Positions 11,075-24,045 of a stretch of DNA of 64,000 nt are shown here, one piece after another. Position 1 is the stretch's first letter. Every line of letters begins with the position of its first letter. The stretch spans positions 36,717,933 through 36,781,932 of the forward strand of contig CM022665.1 in the NCBI GenBank assembly GCA_012295275.1, read 5' to 3'. The position numbers and the translations under genes were made by a program. Source of the DNA: Chrysomallon squamiferum. Taxonomy: Eukaryota > Mollusca > Gastropoda > Neomphalida > Peltospiridae. The notes beneath the pieces are model-generated. The model worked only from the letters and a program-made list of their open reading frames with translations. It was not told where the DNA came from and made no database searches.

Positions 11075-11634
11075 TCTGGTATTTTTAATGTCTTTATTTA
11101 TTTATTTTTATGTTTTTTTCTTTGATTGGGCGGTATTTTTTGTAGTTGTTGTTTTGTGTGTGTTTGTTGTTTTTTAAATGTTTATGCCAGTTATTGTTAT
11201 TTATATTTTCGTTTTCCTTCATATTTTTAACTTTATTTTATAATGTCCAGTATTAATGTTTATTTGCTTTGAACAAACTATCGATCATTTTTTTAATTTA
11301 TTCCAATTGGTCAATTCTGGAGCTAAAAGAACCAAGTGAAAATGGATTATTTGTACAAACCTTAGAAATAAATTATTTAAAGTAAATTAAATTTAAATAA
11401 AACAATATTAAATAAAAATAAATATGAAACAAAATAAAATAACAACGCTAAAATAACTTTTAAAAAATATTAATCTTATTTAATTTTGTAATTTTGTATT
11501 TCTTTTTTATATATTATTTCTGGTGTGTTTCTCATTTATTTATATCTTTTAAATAAATAAATAAATTTAACAACAAACAAATACCAGTGAAACAAACAAA
11601 CAATCAAACAAATAAATTTTGTTCTAAAATGGAA
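11075..11634. other. AT-rich spacer
   Basis: TTTA-like and AAAT-like patches and no genes. A short AAATAAAT tract lies near 11550-11566 and AAACAAAC near 11595-11612. Confidence 0.5.
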
Positions 11635-11860
11635 TGGTATTTAGCTCGATCTAAACTAATTTTGATAACATTTGAGCACTCATCTATTTAATCTAAATGT
11701 TCATATCTAAACTACTTCAGTACAGCTTTTTGCAGATTTGAACTAACATTTTATACCTCTAATTTTGATCTCTCTAAACTAATTTTTTATAGATCTAATG
11801 TCGACCAATTTGAACTAACATTTTATAACATACACGTTTGGCCGATTTAAACAAACTTTC

Positions 11861-11892
<32 letters not shown>

Positions 11893-12045
11893 CCATTTAA
11901 ACTATTTCATTATAATTTTTACTTCGTTTTAATCATTTTTCAGTATCAGTTTTTACCGAAATAAACACTACAGACTATTTTGTCAATCTAAATTATAATT
12001 TTTAACCTGTTTGAACTCTGTTAGTACCAATTTTTCTTCACCAAA
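11635..12045. repeat. degenerate tandem array S2
   Basis: Units of about 30-40 bp with the landmarks GATCTAAACTAATTTT and GATTTGAACTAACATTTTAT, seen near 11648, 11707, 11747, 11774, 11808, 11849, 11894 and 11990. A 25-bp T run interrupts it at about 11868-11890. Confidence 0.7.
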
Positions 12046-12430
12046 AGACCAGTGTTACAAGTCAAATGCCAGGTGTAATTTCACACTGACAGAAGACACT
12101 TTATCAATGTTTGCTAGATGCAAAACACACCCAAAAAAAATATGTCCATATCTCTGTACACGAGGAGCAAGCAAAGGGTATGTTCAAATGAATGACTTCT
12201 GATAGCTATTGATAACTCGCCAAAATATCACACCACTCAAAAACGTATTTGTTCAGTGCTTTCTTAATTACATAATATGATATATGCGAGCCAGTTGGTA
12301 TATTTTTACGTGCATACGCCTCATAGACAGGAAAGCAGATATCATTGCCTCTGATAAATCAATCCGTGGAGCCCAAATGGGAAATAGCCAATAGGAGAGC
12401 TTAGAAAAAACTGATCAAGTAGTAAATAAT
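12046..12430. other. complex spacer
   Basis: Mixed sequence. The 63-codon frame starting at 12011 begins with TTG and lies partly in array S2, so it is not called. Nothing else recognised. Confidence 0.4.
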
Positions 12431-12439
12431 AGATTTAGA

Positions 12440-12524
12440 CTAGATATCTGTGTGTGTGTATATCTATCTTTGAACGTATCTATGTGTCTATGTATCTGTG
12501 TATGCATGTAAGTATTTAACTGTA

Positions 12525-12560
<36 letters not shown>

Positions 12561-12670
12561 GTGTGTTTGTGGGTGTATAATGTAGGTATATGTATATGTG
12601 TGTACGTGTACGTGTATATAATACTTATATATCTATGTTTGTATGTATGCACGTATGCTTATACAAATAC
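12440..12670. repeat. (TG)n and (TATG)n region
   Basis: A TGTGTG core (12527-12558) with flanking mutated TATG, TGTA and GTATA units. Confidence 0.9.
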
Positions 12671-13184
12671 TCTTATAACATAACCTATTCACCTTTTAAA
12701 ATTGATATTACAATTACCATTACGCGAAATGAAAATTCTATGATACGCTGGATGAAGAAAATATTCTAAATTCACAACAACAAAAAATACTTAATTTAAA
12801 ACTGTGACACTCTAAGGCGCGTCTCGCACGCTTTCTTACCTTTCAAGCAAGTCATCTGTTTTCATACATTAAGGCGTGGATCTTAATAGGGAAGCCAGCT
12901 GATTTTTACTGAAGGTTCAAACCCGAAAAAAATCGTTATCTTCTTTTATATCGAATTTCAGTTTTGCCAATATAAATTATCATGTTTTAAGTCCCCGAAT
13001 ACTCACCTTTCAAGAACACCTGTAACAGAACGGTTTTGACAGTGATCTATGGGAACTTATAGCTTCATCGGACATTTGCAAAAATTCGATTTTACCGGTG
13101 CGATTATGTGTTTGCACTTTCTAAAAGCCGCATGCATGTGTTCCAACAGTGAGAAAGTTTTATAAAGTAATATAATTACAGAGG
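12671..13184. other. complex spacer
   Basis: A GGTTCAAACCC stretch (12904-12914) resembles a tRNA B box, but I could not pair it with an A box or fold a cloverleaf. No open frame is credible. Confidence 0.35.
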
Positions 13185-13385
13185 TTTTGTTTGGTTTTAT
13201 TTTATTTTTATTTTATTTTATTTTATTTTATTTTATTTTTCTATTTTATTTTACTGATTTATTTATTCTTTTATCTACTTACTTGTTGTTTTTGGTTTTT
13301 TTTTTTTTTTTTTTTATGTTTGTTTATTTATTTGTTTATATATTTTATTTATCTTATTTATCTTATTTATTTATTTTACAATTCG
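13185..13385. repeat. (TTTTA)n and (TTTA)n T-rich tract
   Basis: TTTTATTTTA pentamers (13196-13240), a 20-bp T run near 13296-13315, then TTTATTTA and CTTATTTAT units. Confidence 0.9.
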
Positions 13386-13985
13386 TTATTTTTGTAGTGT
13401 GCTAGTTAGTACAACATACGAAAATAGATGTTTCTTGAAAAATATATATATTTTTTTTTACTTAAATATTATTTAAAGTCGCCTGTAGTGTTTGTAGTTA
13501 TCTCTATCAACTGATTAAAAAATATTAAAGTTAATAAATTTGTTCAAAGTCACCATAAATAATCTTACTAATAATAATTATTGAATATCAGGATTATTAA
13601 ATCTGAGAAAACCATGCAGTTCTTTTTAAACAGAAAAGTTTTTACTTTTACATTTAATTCTAGAGTCGGGAGCGACTCGCTGGATCGGAAAATAGCACAC
13701 AGAGTACACAAAGAAGGCTTGACCACGTTTCCTGCAGAGATTTCATCACTGAAACAAGGCATATTTTAAAGTATTCTTTTTTTTTTTTTTAACAATGTCC
13801 TTGTACATATGAGCAGTACGTCACTGTTCGCCTTATGATAAAGACAAATGCTATTTCAGGATGAATTTCGTTGTAAAAGTTTTCAGAATGACATCCTGGC
13901 AAGTTTTCCTGGTTTGGTCGACAAGCTCTAGACATCATTCTAAGCTCTAATTCTCTTTTGAGAATTTGCGTGACTACTGACATTC
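13386..13985. other. spacer with complex islands
   Basis: The 13600-13770 and 13800-13985 stretches are complex. GAGTCG-GGAG-CGACTC (about 13663-13678) is a short hairpin. A 64-codon ATG frame on the minus strand (13789-13983) resembles no family I know and lacks supporting signals. Confidence 0.35.
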
Positions 13986-14017
13986 ATGTCTATTATATAT
14001 ATATATATATATTTTTT

Positions 14018-14052
<35 letters not shown>

Positions 14053-14060
14053 ACTTGAAA
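13986..14060. repeat. (TA)n and poly(T) tract
   Basis: Two TA blocks alternate with T runs of 9 and 15 bp. Confidence 0.9.
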
Positions 14061-14607
14061 AAAAAAAGATGGAATGATGGAACGAGAGAAATAATAATAA
14101 AAAGAGAGAAGACAACCTTGAAGGTGAGAATGTTAGCGATGTGGACAGAGATATACACAGACAAACAGACAGTGAACCAATAAACGAATTAACTAGATCG
14201 CTTGTTTTTTCTTTTTCCTTTATTTATTTATTTATTTATTTAATTTAATTTAATTTTTTAATTTTTTTTTAAATTTTATTTAATAGCGAGATTTTAAAAA
14301 TGATATATTATTAATTAAACTGAGAACTGTACAGAGTTTAGCTTCGTGTATTTAACCAAACTAAATTAACGGAAATAAAATGACGAAAGCACTAAACGAA
14401 AAGGCACTGTGTGTGGTTTTAAGAAACAAGTTCTTTGTTTTCTAATATTTCTGAGATTTGCCAAGTCACAGAACTGATTCTCACGTGTGCATATTCCATT
14501 CCAGTCAAAGTTCCATGACTTCTTTATCAAAGGCAGTTGGATAAGCTTTCAAAAATGTATCTAAGGATCGAATGGCAGAAAAGTAATCAGAATGCTCTAG
14601 CGTTGAA
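14061..14607. other. spacer
   Basis: A TTTA tract at 14220-14246, otherwise AT-rich and moderately complex sequence. No gene seen. Confidence 0.4.
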
Positions 14608-14796
14608 TATGACTGTAATCTGACTAATTCTTAACACTATTCAGACAAAAGCAATGCACTTACTAGATGTATCATCTAGCGTTCTTTTAAAAAAAAAAAA
14701 TTAAAAATAATTTGATTCGTGCCAGATACAAAATAAAAGCGTGAACCCACAGTACTTAAGATTTAATCGATATTTACCAGTTTAAAAAAACTGTCC

Positions 14797-14842
<46 letters not shown>

Positions 14843-14862
14843 TCACCATTACCATTCTTGTT
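14608..14862 (+). mobile_element. unnamed ~260-bp repeated element, copy 2
   Basis: Second copy of the element at 10802-11074, same orientation, 3.8 kb downstream. It keeps the CTAGATG-TAT-CATCTAG hairpin, the AGTACTTAAGAT core and the TTTCACCATTACCATTCTTG end. The poly(A) and ATT tracts are shorter here, as expected of independently slipping microsatellites inside each copy. No protein is encoded. Confidence 0.7.
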
Positions 14863-15300
14863 GTATTTGTATACATTTTGCTTAATAATGATAAGGGTCA
14901 CTGAGGTGTTCTCGTACACGGATTAATGGCTATCACGGATAAATGAAACCCGCTTCCCTCACTGCATAGGCTATGATTTTGTTTCAGCAGCGAAGGTTCT
15001 TGTATTGACAAGTCTTTGTTGACAAGAAAACTCAAACTCGTCATTTATACACTGTGCGTTGTGGATTTTTTGAACGATAAATAACCATGATGATAACGAA
15101 AATTTTTACCTATATGTATACGAGTGTGTGTGTGTGGGTTTGTGGGTGGGTGGGTTTGCGTGCATGTGTTTACGTACAGGTAGAATATATTTTACATTAT
15201 TTAGATAAAACTGAATAAAGAGTTTACGGTAGACCAGTACTGTAAGAATTCAACCGGTTGTTCTTTCACATGAATTTACAACAATATTAAAACGTATAAC
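14863..15300. other. complex spacer
   Basis: Mixed sequence with a GTGTGTGGGTTTGTGGGTGGG patch near 15125-15155. No open frame. Confidence 0.4.
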
Positions 15301-16143
15301 ATTTTTTTAAATTTTTTTTTATTTATTTGCTTGTTGTATTGTTTGTTTGTTTGTTGTTTAATTTTTTTTTATTATTATTATTATTTTTATTTTTATTTTA
15401 GTTAGTTAGTTATTTACTAACTCTAAATATAAACATAGTATTTTTTAAATATTTATCTTTCTTCTTTTTTTCATATGTTCATTTTATTTCGTCAGATATT
15501 ATTTTTTAATTTTCTTTCACCTACTTAATTTAATTAGCAAATAAAAAATAGAAATAAAACTAATTATATAAATATATGAAGGTTCTCAATTTTACCTTTT
15601 AAACACAAATGTTTTCAGTAAAATTAATTTTATTTATTTAAATATATACTTAAGTAGGTATCTTATTTACATACTTATTTAATTTTTTATTTAGAGAGAA
15701 AACTAATTATATTTAATAAGAAAACAAATGATTTTACAAAGTATTTTTAAAATGTTATAATTTAGTTCGCAAAGAATTTAAACTTAAAACACAATTTCAT
15801 GTATAAGTATCACATAGTTCACTTTTGGTTTTGATTTCTTCCTGATCAGTTTTATTTTATTTTTGTTATCGTCTTCACTGACGTTTTTATTTGTTTATCC
15901 TATTTTAAAATTTGTTTTTGTTTATTTTTTAAATTATAATGTTTTTAATATTATTATTATTATTATCATCATTTTTTTATTATTGTTGTTGTTTTTGTTG
16001 TTTTGTTGTTATTGCTGTTGCTATTACAATTATTATTATTATTGTTGTTGTTGTTGTTACTTTTATTAGTTTTTATATTTTTATTTTATTATTATTATTA
16101 TTTATTTTTTATATTGTTATATATTTTTTCTGTTACGTGTGTC

Positions 16144-16180
<37 letters not shown>
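15301..16180. repeat. T-rich low-complexity region with (ATT)n, (TTG)n and poly(A)
   Basis: TTTG (15332-15358), ATT (15371-15385), a TTA/TTG mixture (15945-16110) and a 28-bp A run (16153-16180). The sequence between is A/T-rich and unstructured. Confidence 0.75.
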
Positions 16181-16181
<1 letters not shown>

Positions 16182-16690
16182 TAACTTTCTCTAAACGATT
16201 ATTAGTGTTTCATTTCACAAATCGTCACAAAATATACTGAACAAATTTACTGAAAGCATTTTTAAATATATATATTTCATCATTCAATAACGTACAGCCT
16301 TGTTTTGTGAAATCTCGGTAAGGTAACGCCAGCTAAACAAAGATAATTAACACGAAGCCAGTCATTATGCAAACAGTGTAGTCAGGTGTTGTGTGTTTTC
16401 TATTTACCAAGACGCCTTCTAATGAACATAGATCCTCTCCATCTTTTACCTGTTTAAATATTTGCCGTAAACGCACGCCATTGTGCTGGTATTCGTTTTA
16501 TAGAAATTCAATAGATAATAATCTAACGTTGTCTTACGTGGTCAATAGTTTTAATGAATACTAAATAAACACGTAGTCAAGGTAAGCAGTAACGTATTAA
16601 TAATTACGTAAATGAAGAGAGAAAAAAAAAGAATCGATGTTAAATTCAGTTTTGATTTTTGTATAAAATTGATAAGTATATAATACTCAG
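16181..16690. other. complex island, candidate regulatory DNA
   Basis: About 500 bp without repeats. CATTATGCAAAC (16363-16374) resembles a POU octamer site. AATAATTACGTAAAT (about 16599-16613) is a homeodomain-type A/T core. No open frame or splice signal pair is convincing. Confidence 0.25.
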
Positions 16691-16699
16691 AAATTCGGG

Positions 16700-17370
16700 A
16701 CGATTAGTAATTAATGAACGCCAGGACTGAAGTTATATCGACTGTGTATGTGTGATGATATTCTAAATGATATTTTCAATGCATTTCTGTTTTGTATTTC
16801 GAATATTATTTTCAGAATAAATTTCAGATTAGACTGGAATGATTATTACAAATGTAATTTTGAACGTTGTTTTGTAATGACATTATTATGAACCGTATTC
16901 CGAGTGCTGTTCTAAATGGTATTTTGAAAGCAAATACTAAACGCAATTTTGAATTACGTAATAATATTTTTACTGTATTTTTAACTGTAATTTTGAATAA
17001 TTATAAATGATATACGGAATATAATACTTAACGGCAATTGTTAGTGGTAATCTGATTTTCATTCTCGATGAATTTAAACTCTGATTAATTCTGAACCTTG
17101 TTCTGAATTATATTAACAGAGCAATTCTAAACATGATCTTCAGTGTAATTCTTAATGATGTTTTGAAACAGTTCTTAATATTAGTTTCAATAATTCCCAC
17201 AAATATTCTAATTTTCTTTTCTTTTTTCTTTTCTTTCTTTTTCATTTTTATTTTATTTTTTTAAAAGAATGATATTCTAGAATCATGAATGAAATTCTCA
17301 ATATATTTCTTCGCAAAATTTGTAATCATTTCTAAATTAGACTTTGAATCTAATTCTCATTTAAAATATC
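16700..17370. repeat. degenerate tandem array S3
   Basis: Recurring ATTCTAAATGATATTTTGAA-like units with AATTTTGAA and AATTCTGAA variants, spaced roughly 18-40 bp, from about 16755 to 17365. A T/C-rich stretch at 17214-17262 interrupts it. Confidence 0.55.
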
Positions 17371-18120
17371 AACAAAATTTGTTTCAAGATAAAACAGATC
17401 AATTTTGTGTTTTTGAATATACATCGTTAACATAACGTCATTAAAAAAAAAAAGTTCCTTAAGGTGATACACTTTGTCTCTACGCACCAGACATACTGGA
17501 CCAAAAATATTCAAAGATTTAGCAAAGACATAAAAATCCATTAGTCTAAAAACCCAAATTATAATACAACGTATAGTTTTGTTGTTGTTTCTGCTGTTTA
17601 TTTTCCATTAATATTCGATACCTATTAAGGAACTTATTGATATATGAAATGCAGTATATGATACATGACCTGCGTAATTTTCGAAACACATGAATAATTT
17701 GTATGTCAATAACGCTATGATTTATCAAAAATAAGTTAGAAAAACAAATGAAAAATAAAAAATAAGAAGTTACTCTACACTGACAAAAGTTTTGAATTAA
17801 ATTTAAATATTCATTTTTGTTTTTGGTTATTTGAATTGTGTTTATACCATGGAATATTCAGAGATTATTTCCCAGTTTTTGCAGCTACACGGAAAGAAAA
17901 TTTCTAAACGGTTGACTGAATGATAAATGACTGGCTTTCAGTGTTTTTGTTTTCCCTTGTACGAGATAGTTTATTTATTTGTCTTTTGTTTATTATTCAT
18001 TTATCTAATTACCTATGACTTACCTTTCTGTTATATTTTACTACATTTTATTTATTAGGTAGTAAATACTATATATATATATATATGTATATGTATATAT
18101 TTTAATTGTTTTTATATAAT
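17371..18120. other. AT-rich spacer
   Basis: A (TA)n tract near 18070-18088 and no other structure. Minus-strand frames of 60-63 codons here are A/T-driven and unrecognised. Confidence 0.45.
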
Positions 18121-18640
18121 GTTTTAATATTATTCTACGATCAAGAAGCTCTTATTATTGTCGTCGTAGTCGTTGTCGTATTGGTTGTCTCATTCTGTTA
18201 CCGTTCACTTGCAAAATGCTCCTTCGGTTTCTCGAGGAAGAATTTGCAAATCCGTACTGGCGCCGACGTTTGTTCTGTCTGAGTTTAGAAACGGGAAACC
18301 ATTCCATTTCAAACAACTATTTAGTAAATTCCAAGTAATTACGTTGAAGACGCTATTCGCGGGCCACCATGGTAGAAACGCTTTCTGTTTTCTTCAATTT
18401 GTTAAAACTCTGTCGCCTCGTCATGCAAGGAATCTAGTCGGTCTGTTGGAGGCGAAATCAGAAAAGTTAAGGCGTTTGTGAAAATTGCTCATTCCACGTT
18501 TGATGTTTCGCTCTGTAAATGATTGCACTGCTCTTAGGTAATTGTAATTTTTGTAATTATGCCAAGTGAAAGATGTGAAGAGATGACAGAGGTCGCGGGA
18601 TGGCAGATTACACGCGTTGCCATGCACAGATGCACATCTG
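18121..18640. other. complex island
   Basis: A 102-codon frame runs from 18173 to 18481, but its first codon is TTG and the first in-frame ATG is absent. The protein resembles nothing I know. The island could be regulatory or an old element; the sequence does not decide. Confidence 0.25.
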
Positions 18641-18654
18641 TTTCTGCCTGCTAA

Positions 18655-19794
<1,140 letters not shown>

Positions 19795-20290
19795 TCAAAT
19801 GATCAGTAATGGTTAAAGTCTGAGAAAGAATTATGACTAGAAATCCAGGTTAGTAGGTTAGTGAATATTTCATTAATGGGTAAAAATATCCAGGTTACAC
19901 TGAAAACAGACACACAACGAAATGGTTGTTAGAAAGTTAGTAATGGTGAAAGATTGAGAATGATCATGACGTCCGTTATTTTGGGATAAAATCAAGGTAA
20001 AACTGACTAGAAACCTCAAACCAAATCCGAGTTAGAAGGTTTGGGTTGTTGAATAGTTTGCGTAATGTCTTGGAGTTCATTACGTCTAAGCAACATCCAG
20101 CTAACATCAAAACCAGATCCGAGTTAATAAGTTGATGACGATGAAAATATGAGGAAGATCATGCCGTCCATTATTTCGTGCGCTAAATCCACGTAACAGT
20201 GATAATAAGTCTCAAATCAAATCCTAGCTCTTACATTAGTCACTGGGAATATTTCAGGTTGAAGCGTTTCAGAGTTGGTTTTCTGGGCGA
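19795..20290. repeat. degenerate tandem array S4
   Basis: About four units of roughly 90-140 bp. Landmarks are GATCATGACGTCCGTTATTT (near 19963; variant near 20158) and CAAACCAAATCCGAGTTA (near 20014; variants near 20108 and 20216). Each is preceded by an AGTAATGGTGAAAGATTGAG-like stretch. Confidence 0.6.
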
Positions 20291-20862
20291 ATATCTAAAC
20301 TTATTTTGAGAAAATTCTCTTCCATATCACCAAAACAACAAAGATTATATAACTATTCCTAAACATACAAATATTAAACTAATCATCAAATAATCGAGTC
20401 TGAAGACACTGCTTTAATTTCAGCCCCTTTTTTTAATTATTAAACTAAATGATATTAGACTGAGAAATCTCGAGACTGATTTAATACAAATCATATTAAA
20501 CTGAACGAATCATAATTATTTTTAATTACTTATAACTTTCGAATGATCAGAAGTTTGTTAATTTCATTGTTAACTTTTTAGATAGAAACAATAATATATT
20601 CTTTTGTGCTTAATAGTATCTTTATTATTTCTCTTTTTATTTATTTTTTATTTTTTATTTATTTTTTATTATTATTATTTTCGGACTTTTAGATGACTTA
20701 TTGTCACTACTGAAATGAAATTCTAATGTGTTTCTTACATGTAATACATTTAGTGTTTGCTCATATTTTTAAACAAGAACATTTAAAGTGAATAACCAAA
20801 CAAATAATAACAACAACAATAATAATAACAGTATTTATTGTTATTATTATTACTACTACTAC

Positions 20863-20895
<33 letters not shown>

Positions 20896-20997
20896 ATCAG
20901 TAAATAAAAGACGAATAACAACAAAAGCAACAACAAAAAGATTAAAGAAAAACAATAAATCGTCTCTTGATAAAGAAATGTTGTTTTTTATTATATC
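20291..20997. other. AT-rich spacer with trinucleotide tract
   Basis: A mixed AAC/AAT, ACT and ATT tract at 20795-20895 ends in CATTATCATTATCAT. The remainder is unstructured A/T-rich DNA. Confidence 0.5.
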
Positions 20998-20999
20998 TT

Positions 21000-21047
<48 letters not shown>

Positions 21048-21140
21048 CTTCTTCTCACGGCAGAAAGCTAACATTTCTAATTATTTCTTTATGCAGTATA
21101 CCAATTTTTTTTTTTTTTTTTCTTCTTCTTCTTCTTTTTA
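20998..21140. repeat. poly(T) runs and (CTT)n
   Basis: A nearly pure T run (20998-21047), a second T run (21105-21121) and a CTT tract (21121-21136). Confidence 0.95.
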
Positions 21141-21144
21141 CATC

Positions 21145-21545
21145 AAGATATATAACTCGGTACATAAATGTTCTGGTTTATTACCCATTGCAGAGCCAAA
21201 CGGTGTAAAAGCATCAGATATCGTCTTCTCTCTCACCAACCCACTAACAAATTAATATTCTCCGCCATGTGCCAGCAACCATAGACACGTCTGCGAGGTG
21301 TCTTCAAACAAGCAACACGTACAATTACAGGTCATCTGACCTTTCTCCGCGACAGTCGGGGACTGCGATCTTCTCGAGAATCATCATCTCTGCAGACTTG
21401 AGAATTACAGCACGGGCTGCACGTGTGATGACGTACCAGAGGCAGAAAGCCTGACTGTGTTGGTGGTGGCAGAGCCAAACAATTACAGAGTTCATGACGA
21501 AGTCCCCGAAACTAAAATACGTGAATATTTCTAAAGTGACTTTAA
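21145..21545. other. complex island, candidate regulatory DNA
   Basis: One of the most GC-balanced stretches of the window. It carries the direct pair CAGAGCCAAAC (near 21191 and 21469), a TTCTCGAGAA palindrome (about 21371) and the nuclear-receptor type site listed separately. No ATG frame over 61 codons. Confidence 0.3.
21329..21342. promoter_or_regulatory. inverted AGGTCA repeat (nuclear-receptor type)
   Basis: AGGTCA-TC-TGACCT is a perfect inverted repeat of the nuclear-receptor half-site with a 2-bp spacer. It sits in a complex island rather than a repeat. Half-site identity is seen directly; binding is inference. Confidence 0.3.
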
Positions 21546-22129
21546 TGATAACTTACGTGGAGTGTGATAAACTATAAATGGGACTACAGGTTTATTTGTA
21601 TAGTAATAATTTGATAAATGAAACCGTTGGGTAAATATAGACCATATTCTGTTGAAAACGTTCGAGTAAATGTCTAATATATTATAATTTCAGGTTAAAT
21701 ACATGTACACATATAAAATTACAGATGATCTGCTTAATGCAACCTTAGTCATGTATATAGTTTTAGGTCTATAACGTTTCTATTTTTCATACTTTTCTGA
21801 TTTCGTATTTAAGGATAATTTATTGTTGATGTTAAACATAATTAACATGTGTTTTATTTACGTATTTAAAGATGGTTGATATTCTACTGCACAGGAAAAC
21901 TTTTCTTGCCTATATCAGAAATGTTCTTAACAAAACCTGTACCTTCCAGTTATAACAGAATTAACTTATTTATGTATCAGACACGATTATCATGAGCAAT
22001 GCTATTCATTCCGTCTGATGTTTCTTAAAAAAATAGCCATTTTCTAACAAGTTATCTGAGGTTGTTTTAAAAGTCTATATTACGTTTATAGTGAACCTGC
22101 AAATCAGCCATCTGCATATAAGCGATTAT
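21546..22129. other. AT-rich spacer
   Basis: Nothing recognised. Confidence 0.5.
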
Positions 22130-22255
22130 CTTGATAACAACAACAAGCATAACAGCAACAACAAAGTAGTAGTAATAATAAAAAAATAATAAAAAATGAA
22201 AAACAATAACAACAACAACAACAACATCAAGAACAATAATAATAATAATTTGGTA
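22130..22255. repeat. degenerate (AAC/AAT)n tract
   Basis: AACAACAAC and AATAATAAT units with AGC and AAG variants. Confidence 0.9.
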
Positions 22256-22700
22256 CATCTAAATATTCTGGTTTCACTGTAGCTGGTTTATTTATAAGTA
22301 GATGACACCAATACATGGCACTTATTACCGAGATTAATCTCCCTTTGCCACCAGAGGGCTCCGCATGAATTCTAATTTTATTTCTACGCACGTCACATAC
22401 CCGGAGCCTGAATGCGGGTATATTTTCGTTCATTTAAAGATTTAAAGTACGACCTTTTCACCTGCTGTCTGTGGCGATAATGAAATAGCTCGGTTTAGGA
22501 TCCGGTTACGGGTTTGAAGAAATATATGTGATTCTGTCTCTTCGCTACACAAAAGGCTTTACTTTATGTTGGTCTGTTGACATATCCACATGTTTTACAC
22601 CAATCAAGTGATAGATTAAATGCTATAGTCCTGTCCAGTTTTCAGACAGACGAAATTTCATGCCGAGCACATGAATTTAACCAAGGTTATTACAAGTTTA
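22256..22700. other. complex island around the CTCF-like site
   Basis: Non-repetitive sequence. A 68-codon ATG frame on the minus strand (22227-22433) covers it but begins in complex DNA and ends in the AAC tract. It is unrecognised and I do not call it. Confidence 0.3.
22330..22362 (+). promoter_or_regulatory. GATTAATC palindrome plus CTCF-like core
   Basis: GAGATTAATCTC (22330-22341) is a perfect 12-bp palindrome holding two overlapping TAATC sites of the Otx/Pitx/goosecoid type. Four bases later TGCCACCAGAGGGCTCC (22346-22362) closely follows the known bilaterian CTCF core (CCACCAGRGGGC). The motif is read directly; occupancy is inference. Confidence 0.4.
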
Positions 22701-23075
22701 ATAAAAACATGCATTTTTATATGTAAATCTATATGTATGTGTGTGTGTATGAATGTTGGTATGTATGTTGGTATGTATGTATGTATGTATGTATGTATGT
22801 GTGTATGTGTGTGTTTTGATAAACAGATAGACTGATAGAGAGACAGACAGACAGACAGATATATAGAGATATACAGATACATAAAAATACACACAAAAAA
22901 TAACAAAAGGTAACCAAAAAAATGGGTTTACACATACATACATACATACACACAAATATAATATTTATATAAAAACGCCCACATACACACACGCACATTC
23001 ATACGTACATATATACATTGTCAAACTTACCATACATACATACACACACACAAATACATATGTATTCATATATGC
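22701..23075. repeat. (GTAT)n, (GACA)n and (ACAT)n tetranucleotide region
   Basis: TGTATG units (22735-22815), GACAGACAGACA (22838-22858), then ACATACATAC (22930-23060). The YIHT and SVCL frames are artefacts. Confidence 0.9.
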
Positions 23076-23390
23076 ACATGCCCACTCATGTACATATCAA
23101 TACGTTTTAAACAACCAAAGAGAAACAATGAAAGCTGTGATATAAAAATAACGTATATTATTATGCAAATAAATGAATCAGCGTTGTTACAGGCAGAATG
23201 AGTCATAGAGAAAACCACGTCACATCCGCAGCCACTGTTACCTAAACAAAATCGAACATAACAAAAAAAAGAAAAAACAGAGAGAGAGAGAGAGAAAAAA
23301 AACCCAGCAACAACAAAAATCAACAGCAAATGAAACACATATATGTAAACAAAAAGAACCACAATAAACTGTGTTATTAATATCTCCTTT
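23076..23390. other. spacer
   Basis: A-rich mixed sequence with a short GA tract (23279-23295). No gene. Confidence 0.45.
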
Positions 23391-24045
23391 ATATAACGAA
23401 ATTAAACGGAGTGAAGTATTTTTATTTAGCCAAATGAAATAGAGTAAAGGTTTTCTTTCTTCTTTTTCGTTTTCTTTTTTTTTTTAGGTTTTTTTTTTTT
23501 ATTTTTTTTTTTTTTTTTTTTTTTTTTTATATTTTTTTTTTTTTTTAATGAAATTAAATGAAGTTAAGTTCTTTTTATTTGGAGAAATGAAATATATTTA
23601 AGACTTTTTTATTATCATTTAGCGAAATTAAATACAGTTAAAATGTTTTTATTTCGCGAAATTATATACAGTAAATTACTTTTTATTTAGCGAAATTAAA
23701 TATTGTAAAGTATTATTTTTTATTTATATAACGAAATCAAATATAATTAAATTCTTTTTATATAACGATATTAAATATCGTAAGTTATTTTTTATTTAAC
23801 GAAATTAAATATACTTAAATTCTTTTATTAAGAGAAATTAAAAATAGTTCAGTATTTTTTTTACCGAAGTTAAATATAACTAAATGTATTATTTTTGTTG
23901 TTGTTGTTATTATTATTATTGTTGTTGTTTAGCGATATCAAGTAAACTATTGTCGAGTATTATATAACATACTGTTAAGTATTATTTTTTCACTTAGCAA
24001 AATTAAAACCAGAAAAAATATTATTTTATTTAATTAAGTACTATT
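23391..24045. repeat. degenerate tandem array S5
   Basis: Around thirteen units of about 40-50 bp with the landmark TATTTAGCGAAATTAAATA followed by GTTAAGTATTTTT. Clear copies occur near 23393, 23433, 23546, 23620, 23657, 23690, 23733, 23766, 23798 and 23836. Poly(T) (23466-23546) and a TTG/TTA tract (23896-23930) interrupt it. Confidence 0.75.

Noticed and set aside
12870-12920. tRNA-like or tRNA-derived SINE with B-box-like GGTTCAAACCC
   Set aside because: No A box at the right distance, no cloverleaf stems and no second copy in the window.
13789-13983. 64-codon minus-strand ATG frame with several cysteines
   Set aside because: No signal peptide, no family resemblance and no context; frames of this length are expected by chance.
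18173-18481. 102-codon plus-strand frame
   Set aside because: The first codon is TTG; no in-frame ATG opens it, no splice acceptor or recognisable domain is present.
22227-22433. 68-codon minus-strand ATG frame
   Set aside because: It ends in translated AAC/AAT repeat, matches nothing known and overlaps the CTCF-like island; chance is the simpler explanation.
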